Source: Croceicoccus marinus (lineage in GTDB: Bacteria > Pseudomonadota > Alphaproteobacteria > Sphingomonadales > Sphingomonadaceae). Taken from it: a stretch of DNA of 64,000 nucleotides. Below the pieces are notes generated by a model, which saw nothing but the letters and a program-made list of their open reading frames with translations, was not told where the DNA came from and searched no databases. Location: the NCBI RefSeq assembly GCF_001661675.2, contig NZ_CP019602.1, positions 2,071,501 through 2,135,500 on the forward strand. Direction: 5' to 3'. Shown in pieces: positions 25,540-34,614 of the stretch. How positions within the stretch are numbered: position 1 is the first letter of the stretch; every line of letters begins with the position of its first letter. A program made the translations under genes and the position numbers.

Positions 25540-27528
25540 CTATTGACAAGCCAGGCATTCCTCGTAATCGGTCTCGCCCGTGTTCAGCTCGTACTTGGCC
25601 GCGTCGATGGTGTTGTCCGCCTCGACACCGCCCGCGAAACCGGCGCGCTGGACCGACTTCGACCGCAGGTAATAGAGCGACTTGATCCCCATCTCCCACG
25701 CGCGGAAATGCAGCATCAGAAGGTCCCACTTGTCGACATCGGCCGGGATGAAGAGGTTGAGGCTCTGCGCCTGGTCGATGAAGGGCGTGCGGTCCGCCGC
25801 GAATTCGAGCAGCCAGCGCTGGTCGATCTCGAAGCTGGTCTTGAACACTGCCTTTTCTTCCGGCGTCAGGAAGTCGAGATGCTGGACCGACCCGCCGCGT
25901 TCCAGGATCGAGTTCCAGACATTGGCCGAATCCTTGGATTTCTCGGCCAGCATCTTCTGCAGATAGGGGTTCTTGACCACGAACGAGCCCGACAGCGTCT
26001 TGTGCGTGTAGATATTCGCCGGGATCGGTTCGATGCAGGCGCTGGTGCCGCCGCAGATGATGCTGATCGACGCGGTCGGCGCGATCGCCATCTTGCAGCT
26101 GAAGCGCTCCATCGCGCCCATTTCCTCGGCGTCGGGGCACGGTCCGCGCTCCTTGGCCAGCATCATCGACGCCTCGTTCGCCTTGGCGTTGATGTGCTTG
26201 AACATCTTGAGGTTCATGGCCTTGGCCATCGCGCTTTCGAAGCCGATGCCCTTGGACTGCAGGAACGAGTGGAAACCCATCACGCCCATGCCGACCGAAC
26301 GCTCGCGCGCGGCGGCGTACTTGGCGTTCTCCATCTCGTCCGGCGCGCGGTCGATGTAATCCTGCAGCACGTTGTCGAGGAAGCGCAGCACGTCCTCGAT
26401 GAACAGCTTGTCGCCGTTCCACTCGTCCCAGGTTTCCAGGTTGAGCGAGGACAGGCAGCACACCGCGGTGCGGTCCTTGCCGTGATGGTCCTTGCCGGTG
26501 GGCAGGGTGATTTCCGAACACAGGTTCGACGTCGACACCTTCAGCCCCAGGTCGCGGTGATGCTTGGGCATCATGCGGTTCACCGTGTCCGAGAACACGA
26601 AATAGGGCTCGCCGGTGCGCAGCCGCACCTCGACCAGCTTCTGGAAAAGGGCGCGTGCGTTGACCGTCGAACGCACCGATCCGTCCTTGGGGCTCTTGAG
26701 GTCGAAATCGGCCCCGTCGCGCACCGCTTCCATGAACTCGTCGGTCAGCAGCACACCGTGGTGCAGGTTCAGCGCCTTGCGGTTGAAATCGCCCGTGGTG
26801 GTCCGGATCTCGAGGAATTCCTCGATCTCGGGATGGTGCACGTCGATGTAGCAGGCCGCCGAGCCGCGCCGCAGCGAACCCTGCGAGATCGCCAGCGTCA
26901 GGCTGTCCATCACCCGCACGAAGGGAATGATCCCGCTGGTCTTGCCGTTGAGGCCGACCGGCTCGCCGATCCCGCGCACATTGCCCCAGTACGTGCCGAT
27001 GCCGCCCCCGCGCGAGGCGAGCCACACATTCTCGTTCCAGGTCGAGACGATGCCCTCAAGACTGTCGTCGACGCTGTTCAGATAGCACGAGATCGGCAGG
27101 CCGCGCCCGGTGCCGCCGTTCGACAGCACGGGGGTGGCGGGCATGAACCACAATTTCGAGATATAGTCGTAGAGCCGCTGCGCATGCTCCTGATCGTCGG
27201 CATAGGCATCGGCGACCCGCGCGAACAGGTCCTGATAGGATTCGCCGGGCAGAAGATAGCGGTCCTCCAGCGTGTCCTTGCCGAAATCGGTCAGCTTAGC
27301 ATCGCGGCTGGCATCGGTAACGATGGCAAAGCGGCGCTCGGCCACGTCCTTCGACGAAAGGGGCTTCCTGGCAGCCGTGTCCGACATGGCTTTCGCCAGC
27401 ACCTCGCCCGCCTTCTCGAGGGCAGGAGCCGTATCGACGTCACTGCTGCTCTCCGGGCTGCTGCTCACCTGAACATCTCCAGTCGGAACTTCCGCATCAT
27501 GGCCTGCATCACCGTTTCTGAAATCCAT
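25540..27528 (-). CDS. nrdA: Class I ribonucleoside-diphosphate reductase, alpha subunit
   Basis: A 662-residue large subunit that reduces ribonucleotides to deoxyribonucleotides. Visible are the active-site regions PATPVLSNGGTGRGLPISCYL (reductive cysteine), STSNLCSEI (radical-site cysteine), PTASISIICGG, and the C-terminal thiol pair CLACQ that is recharged by thioredoxin or glutaredoxin. The N-terminus lacks an ATP-cone. Start 27528 was chosen by family fit; the upstream frame is not conserved in character. The small subunit nrdB, often next to nrdA, is absent downstream, where the mobile island begins. Confidence 0.93.
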   Translation of the reverse strand: MDFRNGDAGHDAEVPTGDVQVSSSPESSSDVDTAPALEKAGEVLAKAMSDTAARKPLSSKDVAERRFAIVTDASRDAKLTDFGKDTLEDRYLLPGESYQDLFARVADAYADDQEHAQRLYDYISKLWFMPATPVLSNGGTGRGLPISCYLNSVDDSLEGIVSTWNENVWLASRGGGIGTYWGNVRGIGEPVGLNGKTSGIIPFVRVMDSLTLAISQGSLRRGSAACYIDVHHPEIEEFLEIRTTTGDFNRKALNLHHGVLLTDEFMEAVRDGADFDLKSPKDGSVRSTVNARALFQKLVEVRLRTGEPYFVFSDTVNRMMPKHHRDLGLKVSTSNLCSEITLPTGKDHHGKDRTAVCCLSSLNLETWDEWNGDKLFIEDVLRFLDNVLQDYIDRAPDEMENAKYAAARERSVGMGVMGFHSFLQSKGIGFESAMAKAMNLKMFKHINAKANEASMMLAKERGPCPDAEEMGAMERFSCKMAIAPTASISIICGGTSACIEPIPANIYTHKTLSGSFVVKNPYLQKMLAEKSKDSANVWNSILERGGSVQHLDFLTPEEKAVFKTSFEIDQRWLLEFAADRTPFIDQAQSLNLFIPADVDKWDLLMLHFRAWEMGIKSLYYLRSKSVQRAGFAGGVEADNTIDAAKYELNTGETDYEECLACQ

Positions 27529-28013
27529 TGTCGCCGCCCCGGTCCTGTCATCATCGCAAATTACAATGGGCGCATCCCGGGCCCGGCATTCGTGCATGAC
27601 CGGATCATCGAAACAAGCCCCTTCCGGCCGCCCTGCACGCAGGGGAGCGCCGCCGTTCCGTGCCTTTCGCCCGTTTCCGGAAGAAAGCGGCAGCCCCGTA
27701 CAAAGTCCGGGTACGTGCTGCACAAGGTCTAGCGGTTCGCTTCATCAGCCGACCGCTAGGGATTGTGCCGCAAAGCACTGGTCAGGCAAGCGCTAGTTTT
27801 CCACCGAAACCCGCCTTCGCCGCGATGCGCGTCATGCGCCCCTTGCAGGTCCGGCGGTGCAAGGCCCGCGCGGCGGTTTAAAAAACTTTTCCACCGCTTC
27901 GTTGCGCCCCCGGGCGCGCCATGGATATGGGGTTCGGGCAGGCAAAATTCCATATCGGACCCGCTCCGCCGGAAAGGTCGGGTGCGCGAATCAGGCGAAA
28001 GGCAGACAGACCC
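27529..28013. other. 485-base spacer upstream of nrdA
   Basis: No gene is supported. It holds an 8-bp inverted repeat CTAGCGGT/ACCGCTAG (27729-27736 and 27752-27759), a further CGCTAG near 27792, and an AT-rich patch (TTTAAAAAAC) near 27880. It must carry the nrdA promoter; I do not see a clear NrdR box or cobalamin riboswitch. Confidence 0.5.
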
Positions 28014-28250
28014 ATGCTCAACATCATCGGCGCGATCGTAAGCGGGCTTGTCGTGGGGGCGCTGGCGCGCTGGTTCTATCCCGGAGAGGTCGACATCGGC
28101 TGGATCGCCACGATCCTGCTGGGCGTGGGCGGCGCGCTGCTGGCGGGTCTGGTGACCAGCCGCGGGCGGCGCGATTTCAGCCGGCCCGGGTGCCTCGCCT
28201 CGGTACTGGGCGCGATGGCGCTGATCCTGATCGGGCGGCTGTTCTTCTAG
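28014..28250 (+). CDS. GlsB/YeaQ/YmgE-family small membrane protein
   Basis: A 78-residue protein with three hydrophobic helices: NIIGAIVSGLVVGALARWF, 'IGWIATILLGVGGALLAGLV', and a C-terminal LGAMALILIGRLF. The glycine-rich first and second helices are typical of this stress-associated transglycosylase-associated family. ATG 28014 gives the usual family length. It is divergent from nrdA and convergent with the PDZ gene. Confidence 0.85.
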   Translation: MLNIIGAIVSGLVVGALARWFYPGEVDIGWIATILLGVGGALLAGLVTSRGRRDFSRPGCLASVLGAMALILIGRLFF

Positions 28251-28281
28251 GGCTTTTAGGGCGATACCGCCCCCCGCGCGA

Positions 28282-28812
28282 TCAGTCGAAGGTCAGCAGC
28301 CGCTGCCGCGTCTCGCCCTGGCGCACCATGGTGATCTCCACCGCGTCCAGCCGGCCCAGCTCCTCGCCCAGCGCGGCGATGCGCGCGGGGTCCAGCTTGC
28401 GCCCGTCCATGTCGAGCAGCACGTCGCCGGCCCTCAGCCTGTGCCCCGCCAGCAGGTCCGTGTCGCTGTCCGCCGTGATCGCATAGCCGGTGTCCGCCAC
28501 CCCGACGCGAACCGGGCGCAGATCCAGCGCATCGGCAAACTCCAGCCCGCGCGTGGCGGCGGCATAGCCGCTCGCCGCCTCATAGGCCTGCGCCTGCCCC
28601 TGCCCCTGCCCCGGCCCCGCCTGCCGGCCGGTGGGCAGGACGACATAGCCGCCCTCGCCCGCCATCTCGTCGCCGCCCCCCAGCAGGGCGTTCAGCGCCG
28701 CGATCGCCGCGACCAGCGCCAGGATGGCGACCAGCGCCAGCCCGGCCAGACGCAGGGGGCTTCCCCCCTGCGCCGACCGGGCAAGTGCCGCTGCGGACCG
28801 ATGCGGGGTCAA
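28282..28812 (-). CDS. Membrane-anchored PDZ protein
   Basis: A 176-residue protein with one N-terminal transmembrane helix (LAGLALVAILALVAAIAAL), a Gly/Gln-rich linker (GQGQGQAQA) and a C-terminal PDZ domain ('HRLRAGDVLLDMDGRKLDP'). It resembles the PDZ half of GspC-type proteins but no secretion genes are nearby. It starts at TTG 28812, overlapping the stop of the PhoX-type gene (TTGA), so the two are probably translated together. Confidence 0.65.
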   Translation of the reverse strand: MTPHRSAAALARSAQGGSPLRLAGLALVAILALVAAIAALNALLGGGDEMAGEGGYVVLPTGRQAGPGQGQGQAQAYEAASGYAAATRGLEFADALDLRPVRVGVADTGYAITADSDTDLLAGHRLRAGDVLLDMDGRKLDPARIAALGEELGRLDAVEITMVRQGETRQRLLTFD

Positions 28813-30329
28813 AGGTTGCCCTTCGCCCAGGGGCCGCGGATCGCAAAGGTGATGCCCGGCGACTGCACGTTCACGAACAAAGTGTCGCCGGCGGGATCGA
28901 AACACGCGCCGCAGAATTCGGAACCGCGATAATCGTCCGCCGGGAACTGGCCGGTGCGGCCCATGCGCGCGATGTCGGCATTCTCGATCACGACATTGCT
29001 CTTGGCCAGGATATAGGCGGCGCCTTCGGCATTATAGCCCATCAGCCGCTGGCCCGCGCCATAGGCGTCCTCGACCTCGGCGCCGTCGTCGCAGGTCACG
29101 ATGCCGCCGCGCGGCGAGATCGTGAGATTGTCGGGATTATTGCCCGCGACCCGTGCAGCCGCCGCATAAAGCAGCGTCATCGTGCCGCGTTCCGGGTTCG
29201 AGATGCTGGGCGTATAGACCCACACCGCGCCCAGGCCGCGCCCGTCCGAACCGTTGCTGTCGCGTCCGAAGCTGGTGTCGACCACCGCGATGCTGTCGCC
29301 GTGGTGCCAGATGCCCTCGCCCCGGCTCATGGTCAGGCAGCCCTTGCTCAGCGCCTCGGCAAACGGGCCGGAGCCGACATTGCCGACGGGCGCCGCATCG
29401 GGTTCGTCCAGGTCGATCCATTCGATGTCGAGCGTCTGGCCGACGTGATCGACCGCATTCGCGCCGCCCAGCGCCAGCAGCTTTGCGCCCGCGACGCCGG
29501 AGACCTTGGCCGCCTGCAGCTGGCCGCCCTGCGCCAGCGAGCCATAGCGGCCCGAGGTGTTGACCGGCTTATAGCGATAGAAGCCCGAACGATTGCGCGC
29601 ATCCTCGGTCTCATAGACATAGCCCGTCGCCGGATCGACCGCGACCGCCTCATGCGCGAAGCGGCCCATGCCGACGATCGGCTCGCCGGTCGTCTCGTTC
29701 GGGTTCACCGAACATTCGAACGCATAGCCATGCTTCTTGCCGCCCGCCGAGGTGCCGTCATAGGTCGTCTCCTCGCAGGTGATCCAGCTGCCCCAGGGGG
29801 TCACGCCGCCCGCGCAGTTCGTGCTGGTACCGCCCAGCGTCTGGTAATGCTCCACCAGCTTGCCGTTGCGCACGCGCAGCACGTCGCAGCCGCCGCCGAC
29901 ATAGCCGCCCGACTGCCGGTTGCCGTCGTAGATCCCCTTCGCGGGCAGAAGCTCTGCCGTGACGCCGCGCAGTTCGTGGTTGCGGATCAGGAACGCGTCC
30001 TGGCCGCCCTTGCCGCCCGCCATCACGACGCCCATGCCGTCATGCACGCCGCGCACGCGGCTGCCGTCGGTCATCAGGTCGCCCTGCCAGCTATAGCTGC
30101 GATAGGTGAAGCCGCGCGGCAGTTTCAGCAGTTCGAGGCCGGTTTCCTGGTCCTTTGCCGCAAACAGCGGGCCATAGGGGCTGACCGCCGGTTCCAGCTG
30201 GCCCATCGATCCCGCGGCCAGCGCCTGCCGTGTCATCAGCCCGCCCAATACGCCGCCAAGGGCCGTGATGGCTCCCACCTGGGCGCCGCCCCGAAGGATT
30301 GCACGCCTGTTCACCACGCCATTCTGCAT
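28809..30329 (-). CDS. PhoX-family (DUF839) Tat-exported phosphatase-like protein
   Basis: A 506-residue protein with a Tat signal (NRRAILRGGAQVGA, then a hydrophobic stretch to ALAAG). The DUF839/PhoX beta-propeller follows: 'GVHDGMGVV', 'IRNHE', 'NCAGGVTPWGSWITCEE', 'GRFAHEAVAVDP', 'GYVYETED', 'RGEGIWHHGD', and a late 'GACFDPAGDTLFVNVQSPG'. The E and D/H positions fit the calcium-iron site of PhoX enzymes. It may hydrolyse phosphomonoesters in the periplasm. GGAG lies before ATG 30329. Confidence 0.85.
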   Translation of the reverse strand: MQNGVVNRRAILRGGAQVGAITALGGVLGGLMTRQALAAGSMGQLEPAVSPYGPLFAAKDQETGLELLKLPRGFTYRSYSWQGDLMTDGSRVRGVHDGMGVVMAGGKGGQDAFLIRNHELRGVTAELLPAKGIYDGNRQSGGYVGGGCDVLRVRNGKLVEHYQTLGGTSTNCAGGVTPWGSWITCEETTYDGTSAGGKKHGYAFECSVNPNETTGEPIVGMGRFAHEAVAVDPATGYVYETEDARNRSGFYRYKPVNTSGRYGSLAQGGQLQAAKVSGVAGAKLLALGGANAVDHVGQTLDIEWIDLDEPDAAPVGNVGSGPFAEALSKGCLTMSRGEGIWHHGDSIAVVDTSFGRDSNGSDGRGLGAVWVYTPSISNPERGTMTLLYAAAARVAGNNPDNLTISPRGGIVTCDDGAEVEDAYGAGQRLMGYNAEGAAYILAKSNVVIENADIARMGRTGQFPADDYRGSEFCGACFDPAGDTLFVNVQSPGITFAIRGPWAKGNL

Positions 30330-30494
30330 GTCACTCACTCCATCAATGTAGTCAGGGATTTCCGACTGCGATTCGATGGCCGCGAAGCTAGGCAGCGTCG
30401 GTGACACTATCCGGACCGGATGATGATGCTCGCGTGACGCTTGTCGTTAATTTTGTGACAACGGAGCGGGGTGGGGTGGGCGTCGGTTGCGGTC

Positions 30495-30543
30495 AAGCCG
30501 CGGCAAATTCGCGGCTTTGTCGTCGAACTACTCGCGGCGGGCC
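30495..30543. repeat. Dispersed GC-rich palindromic element, copy A
   Basis: Begins AAGCCGCG-GCAAATT-CGCGGCTT (an 8-bp stem), then GTCGTCGAACTACTCGCGGCGGG. The same element recurs at 40935-40980 and 43155-43202, always between genes. A second hairpin, TCCCTGGG/CCCAGGGA, follows at 30550-30577. Confidence 0.7.
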
Positions 30544-30589
30544 TTGCGGTCCCTGGGGCCGCTTGCTGACCCAGGGAATCGCGGGCGGC

Positions 30590-32206
30590 TTACGGAACAA
30601 GCACCGTATCCCTCGCCTCGGGCAGCGTCTCGGGGAAGTCCAGCGTGTAGTGCAGGCCCCGGCTCTCGTGCCGCTTCAGCGCGGCGTCGACGATCAGCCC
30701 CGCGCACTGGTGCAGGTTGCGCAGCTCGATCAGGTCGGTGGTGACGCGGAAGCTGCCATAGTAATCCTCGATCTCGCGGCCCAGCAGCGCGATGCGGTGC
30801 GATGCGCGTTCCAGCCGCTTGGTCGTGCGCACGATGCCGACATAGTTCCACATGAAGCGGCGTATCTCGGTCCAGTTCTGCTTGATGACGACTTCCTCGT
30901 CGGCTTCGGACACGCGGCTCTCGTCCCACTCGCGGATCGCGGGCGGGCTGTCGAGGTCGTCCCAGCAGGCCAGTATGTCGCGCGCCGCCGCATCGCCGAA
31001 CACGAAACATTCCAGCAGCGAATTGGACGCCAGCCGGTTCGCGCCGTGCAGCCCGCTTTCGGTGCATTCGCCCGCCGCCCACAGGCCGGGCAGGTCGGTG
31101 CGCGCGTCCAGACCGATCAGCACGCCGCCGCAGGTGTAATGCTGCGCGGGCACGACCGGGATCGGCTGCGTCGTCATGTCGATGCCCAGACCCAGCAGCT
31201 TTTCATGGATCGTGGGGAAATGTTCGCGCACGAATTCGGCCGGCATGTGGCTGATGTCGAGATGGACATAGTCGAGGCCGAAGCGCTTTATCTCGCTGTC
31301 GATGGCGCGGGCGACGATGTCGCGTGGGGCCAGTTCCATGCGTTCGGGGTCATAGGCTTCCATGAAGCGCTTGCCGCTGCGCGGGTTGATCAGCCGCCCG
31401 CCCTCGCCGCGCACCGCCTCGGTGATCAGGAAGTTCTTGACGTCGAGGTTGTAGAGGCAGGTCGGGTGGAACTGCATCATCTCCATGTTCGACACCCGCG
31501 CCCCCGCGCGCCAGGCCATCGCGATGCCGTCGCCGGTCGCGCCGCGCGGCGCGGTGCTGAACTGATAGACGCGCCCCGCCCCGCCCGCCGCCATGATCGT
31601 GGCGCGCGCCACATGGGTTTCGACCTCGCCCGTGTCCTGGTCCATCGCATAGACGCCCCAGACGCGGCCCGATCCCGAATATTTCTCCTCGTGCCGACCG
31701 GTGATCAGGTCGATGCAGGCCCGCCCCGGCAGCAGGGTGATGTTGGGGTTCTCCTCCGCCGCCTTCAGCAGCGCGGCCTGCACCGCCCAGCCGGTCGCGT
31801 CGTTCACATGGACGATGCGGCGATGCGAATGGCCGCCCTCGCGCGTCAGGTGTATCTCGCCCTCCTCGCGGTTGAAGGGGACGCCCATCGCGATCAGCCG
31901 CTCGATCGATTCGGGCGCGCGTTCGATCACGAATTCCACCGTCTCGCGCCGGTTGAGCCCCGCGCCCGCGATCATCGTGTCGCGGATGTGATCGTCGAAC
32001 GTGTCGCCCGCGTCCAGCACCGCCGCGATGCCGCCCTGCGCCCAGGCGGTCGATCCCGATTGCAGCGTGCCCTTGGCCAGCACCAGCACCTTCAGCCGTT
32101 CGGCCAGCACCAGCGCCGCCGACAATCCCGCCGCCCCCGAACCGATGATGATGACGTCGTGCCGCCCGGGGTCTTTGGCATGTGATCGGGTCTGCTTGGT
32201 CGCCAT
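30590..32206 (-). CDS. nadB: L-aspartate oxidase
   Basis: A 538-residue flavoprotein catalysing oxidation of L-aspartate to iminoaspartate, the first step of NAD synthesis. The FAD dinucleotide fold is VIIIGSGAAGLSAALVLAE; 'GSTAWAQGGIAA', 'REGGHSHRRIVH' and the FAD-capping region are typical; 'HYTCGGVLIGLDARTDLPGLWAAGECTESGLHGANRLASNSLLE' matches the family C-terminal signature. Start ATG 32206 has AGGATTT upstream. nadA and nadC are not in the window. It is divergent from the thiolase gene. Confidence 0.95.
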   Translation of the reverse strand: MATKQTRSHAKDPGRHDVIIIGSGAAGLSAALVLAERLKVLVLAKGTLQSGSTAWAQGGIAAVLDAGDTFDDHIRDTMIAGAGLNRRETVEFVIERAPESIERLIAMGVPFNREEGEIHLTREGGHSHRRIVHVNDATGWAVQAALLKAAEENPNITLLPGRACIDLITGRHEEKYSGSGRVWGVYAMDQDTGEVETHVARATIMAAGGAGRVYQFSTAPRGATGDGIAMAWRAGARVSNMEMMQFHPTCLYNLDVKNFLITEAVRGEGGRLINPRSGKRFMEAYDPERMELAPRDIVARAIDSEIKRFGLDYVHLDISHMPAEFVREHFPTIHEKLLGLGIDMTTQPIPVVPAQHYTCGGVLIGLDARTDLPGLWAAGECTESGLHGANRLASNSLLECFVFGDAAARDILACWDDLDSPPAIREWDESRVSEADEEVVIKQNWTEIRRFMWNYVGIVRTTKRLERASHRIALLGREIEDYYGSFRVTTDLIELRNLHQCAGLIVDAALKRHESRGLHYTLDFPETLPEARDTVLVP

Positions 32207-32505
32207 GGCTGCTGGGAAATCCTCGTCGGTCGGGGCGGTCCTGCGTGCCGCCCTTGTGGGCCGCCGCCTTGCCACCGGCGTGCCCCCACAGGCAAGTGTT
32301 TCGCAGGCGCGCTGCGGCCCCGCGGCGTCGCCGCAGCGGCGAAAGCCCCCGCTTGCCCTAACCCAAATGATAGACGCTCCGCCGCTGGACTGGCAAAGCA
32401 CGTGTGCTAATCCCACATGCACCCGGCCGCCCCGCCGCCCTGCGCGGCGGGGTGCCGCCGCCATTTCCCGGCCGGTGCCCCGGCCAACGCCTAAGAGGAT
32501 GCATC
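32207..32505. other. Divergent spacer between nadB and the thiolase
   Basis: 299 bases holding both promoters. A weak AGAGGA ribosome site precedes the thiolase ATG. I see no clear operator or riboswitch. Confidence 0.4.
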
Positions 32506-33687
32506 ATGACCGACGTCTATCTCGTCTCCGCCGCGCGCACCGCGATCGGCACTTTCGGCGGAGCGCTGAGCAATGAAAAGCCGGGCGAGCTCTGTTCGCA
32601 GACCATCAAGGCCGCGCTGGAACGCGCCGGCGTCAGCCCCGAGCTGATCGAGCATACCATCGTCGGTTCGGTCGTGCCGTGCGAACCGCGCGACGCCTAT
32701 GTCGCGCGCATCGCGGCGGTGGACGCGGGCATCCCGCACGCGGCCCCGGCGCTGACGCTGAACCGCCTGTGCGGATCGGGCATGCAGTCGATCGTGTCGG
32801 CGGCGCAGCACATCATGCTGGGCGACCACGATCTGTGCGTCGGCGGCGGCGCCGAGGTGATGAGCCGCGCCCCCTATTTCGTGCCCGGCGCGCGCTTCGG
32901 CCTGAAGATGGGCGACGGCAAGCTTGAGGACGGCATGCTGGGCGCGCTGCAGGATCCGTTCCACCGCTATCACATGGGCATCACGGCCGAGAACGTGGCC
33001 GAGAAATACGGCATCACCCGCGAACAGCAGGACGCGTTCGCCGCCGAAAGCCAGCGCCGCGCGCTCGCCGCGATCGAAGCCGGCTATTTCAAGGACGAGA
33101 TCGTGCCGATCGAAGTCATGGTGAAGCGCAAGCCCGTGATGTTCGACACCGACGAGCATCCCAAGGCCGGCACCACCGCCGAAACGCTGGCGGGCCTGCG
33201 CCCCGCGTTCAAGAAGGATGGCGGCACGGTCACCGCGGGCAATGCCAGCGGCATCAACGACGGCGCCGCCGCGGTGGTGCTGGCCAGCGAAAAGGCGGTG
33301 AAGGAGCATGGGCTCACCCCGCTCGCGCGGCTTGTTTCCTATGGCCATGCGGGCGTCGACCCGGCCTACATGGGCATCGGCCCGGTCCCCGCGACGCAGA
33401 ACGCGCTCGACAAGGCGGGGCTGACCAAGGACGACCTCGACGTCATCGAATCGAACGAGGCGTTCGCCGCGCAGGCCTGCGCGGTCACCAACCAGCTCGG
33501 CTTCGATCCGGCGAAGGTGAACCCCAACGGTTCGGGCATCTCGCTGGGCCACCCGATCGGCGCGACCGGCACGATCCTGGTCACCAAGCTCGCCTATGAA
33601 ATGAAGCGCACCGGCGCAAAGCGCGGGCTTGCCACCATGTGCATCGGCGGCGGCCAGGGCATCGCGACCATCTGGGAAGCAGTGTGA
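32506..33687 (+). CDS. Acetyl-CoA acetyltransferase (thiolase)
   Basis: A 393-residue thiolase. The nucleophilic cysteine lies in [10 protein letters not shown] (about residue 88), the GHPIGATG motif holds the catalytic histidine, and CIGGGQG near the C-terminus holds the second cysteine. NEAFA is also conserved. It condenses two acetyl-CoA to acetoacetyl-CoA or runs in reverse; PhaA/AtoB cannot be separated by eye. AGAGGA lies upstream of the ATG and a terminator follows. Confidence 0.93.
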   Translation: MTDVYLVSAARTAIGTFGGALSNEKPGELCSQTIKAALERAGVSPELIEHTIVGSVVPCEPRDAYVARIAAVDAGIPHAAPALTLNRLCGSGMQSIVSAAQHIMLGDHDLCVGGGAEVMSRAPYFVPGARFGLKMGDGKLEDGMLGALQDPFHRYHMGITAENVAEKYGITREQQDAFAAESQRRALAAIEAGYFKDEIVPIEVMVKRKPVMFDTDEHPKAGTTAETLAGLRPAFKKDGGTVTAGNASGINDGAAAVVLASEKAVKEHGLTPLARLVSYGHAGVDPAYMGIGPVPATQNALDKAGLTKDDLDVIESNEAFAAQACAVTNQLGFDPAKVNPNGSGISLGHPIGATGTILVTKLAYEMKRTGAKRGLATMCIGGGQGIATIWEAV

Positions 33688-33712
33688 TCCCTTCGCTGTC
33701 CTGAAGCCGAAG

Positions 33713-33742
33713 AAGGGCGGTCCCGCGGGGCCGCCCTTTTTC
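33713..33742 (+). terminator. Rho-independent terminator after the thiolase gene
   Basis: AAGGGCGG...CCGCCCTT with an inner CCC/GGG stem, followed by TTTTT, 26 bases after the stop. Confidence 0.85.
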
Positions 33743-33768
33743 CTGTTCCAGGATGGCACATTCAGGTC

Positions 33769-33813
33769 CCCCTCCCAAATCGCCCCCTCCCAAATCGCCC
33801 CCTCCCAAATCGC
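33769..33813. repeat. Three perfect 15-bp tandem repeats
   Basis: CCCCTCCCAAATCGC repeated three times head to tail, between the thiolase terminator and the next gene. Confidence 0.9.
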
Positions 33814-33876
33814 CATTGTCGCGATTGTAACGCAGCGGCAAAATTACGGTCAGCCGATGGGAGGCCGGGCGGGGGA

Positions 33877-34536
33877 ATGCCGGAATTGCTTGCGAAATAC
33901 GGGCCGCTGCTGCGCCGTAACTGGACGATGCCGACGCGGCGCGACTTCGCGCCGATGGCCGCCGCGCTGGGCTTCAGCGCCGCGATGCTGATCCTGCTGG
34001 CCGCCGCCATGGCGATCACCGGGCTTGAGGGGCGCATTTTCACCGGAGAGCCGCAGGACGTGCTGAAGGGCGCGTTCTATGTCGGCGCCTTTTCCAACCT
34101 GGGCGGCGTGGTCTGGTTTTCCTGCGCCGCCATCCTCAGCTTCACGCTGGCCTTCCGGCCGCGCCACGGCGCGGTGCTGGGCGCCGCCGCGCTATTGTCA
34201 TGGGCGATGGGGATCGACGATGTCTTCCTGCTGCACGACCATGTCTATCCGCATCTGATGATACCGCAAAAGCTGGTGATGCTGGGCTATTTCGCGCTGG
34301 CCAGCGGCATCCTGCTGACAAGCGTCATCGAACTTCCGCTGCGCACCAGCATCGGCATCGCCGCCACCATCGGGTTCTGGGCCGTGTCGGGCATACTCGA
34401 CCTGTTCTTCAACCATCTCGACCAGTCGATCGAGGACGGGGCCAAGTTCATCGGCATCGCCATCTGGGCCGCGACCTGGATCGCGCAGGCCCATGACATC
34501 CTGCGCGACCGCCCGGCAGCCCCGCCCGCAAGCTGA
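33877..34536 (+). CDS. Multi-helix membrane protein, unknown function
   Basis: A 219-residue protein with about six transmembrane helices. Membrane-embedded polar residues recur: SWAMGIDDVFLLHDHVYPHL and DLFFNHLDQSIEDGAK, giving several Asp and His that could bind a metal. This recalls, without proving, hydrolase-type membrane enzymes with buried Asp/His. No RBS of classical quality precedes ATG 33877. No family is recognised. Confidence 0.65.
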   Translation: MPELLAKYGPLLRRNWTMPTRRDFAPMAAALGFSAAMLILLAAAMAITGLEGRIFTGEPQDVLKGAFYVGAFSNLGGVVWFSCAAILSFTLAFRPRHGAVLGAAALLSWAMGIDDVFLLHDHVYPHLMIPQKLVMLGYFALASGILLTSVIELPLRTSIGIAATIGFWAVSGILDLFFNHLDQSIEDGAKFIGIAIWAATWIAQAHDILRDRPAAPPAS

Positions 34537-34565
34537 ACCGCCCGAAAGGTCCCGAACAGGCCCCC

Positions 34566-34607
34566 AGTCCGTCCGCCCCGGTCCGTCCGCCCCAATCCGT
34601 CCGCCCC
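34566..34607. repeat. Three 14-bp tandem repeats
   Basis: NNTCCGTCCGCCCC three times (first two bases AG, GG, AA), in the short spacer between convergent genes. Confidence 0.85.
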
Positions 34608-34614
34608 CGCCGCG

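Noticed and set aside
27529..28013. NrdR box or cobalamin riboswitch upstream of nrdA
   Set aside because: I found neither the NrdR box pattern nor the riboswitch's conserved core; only short inverted repeats.
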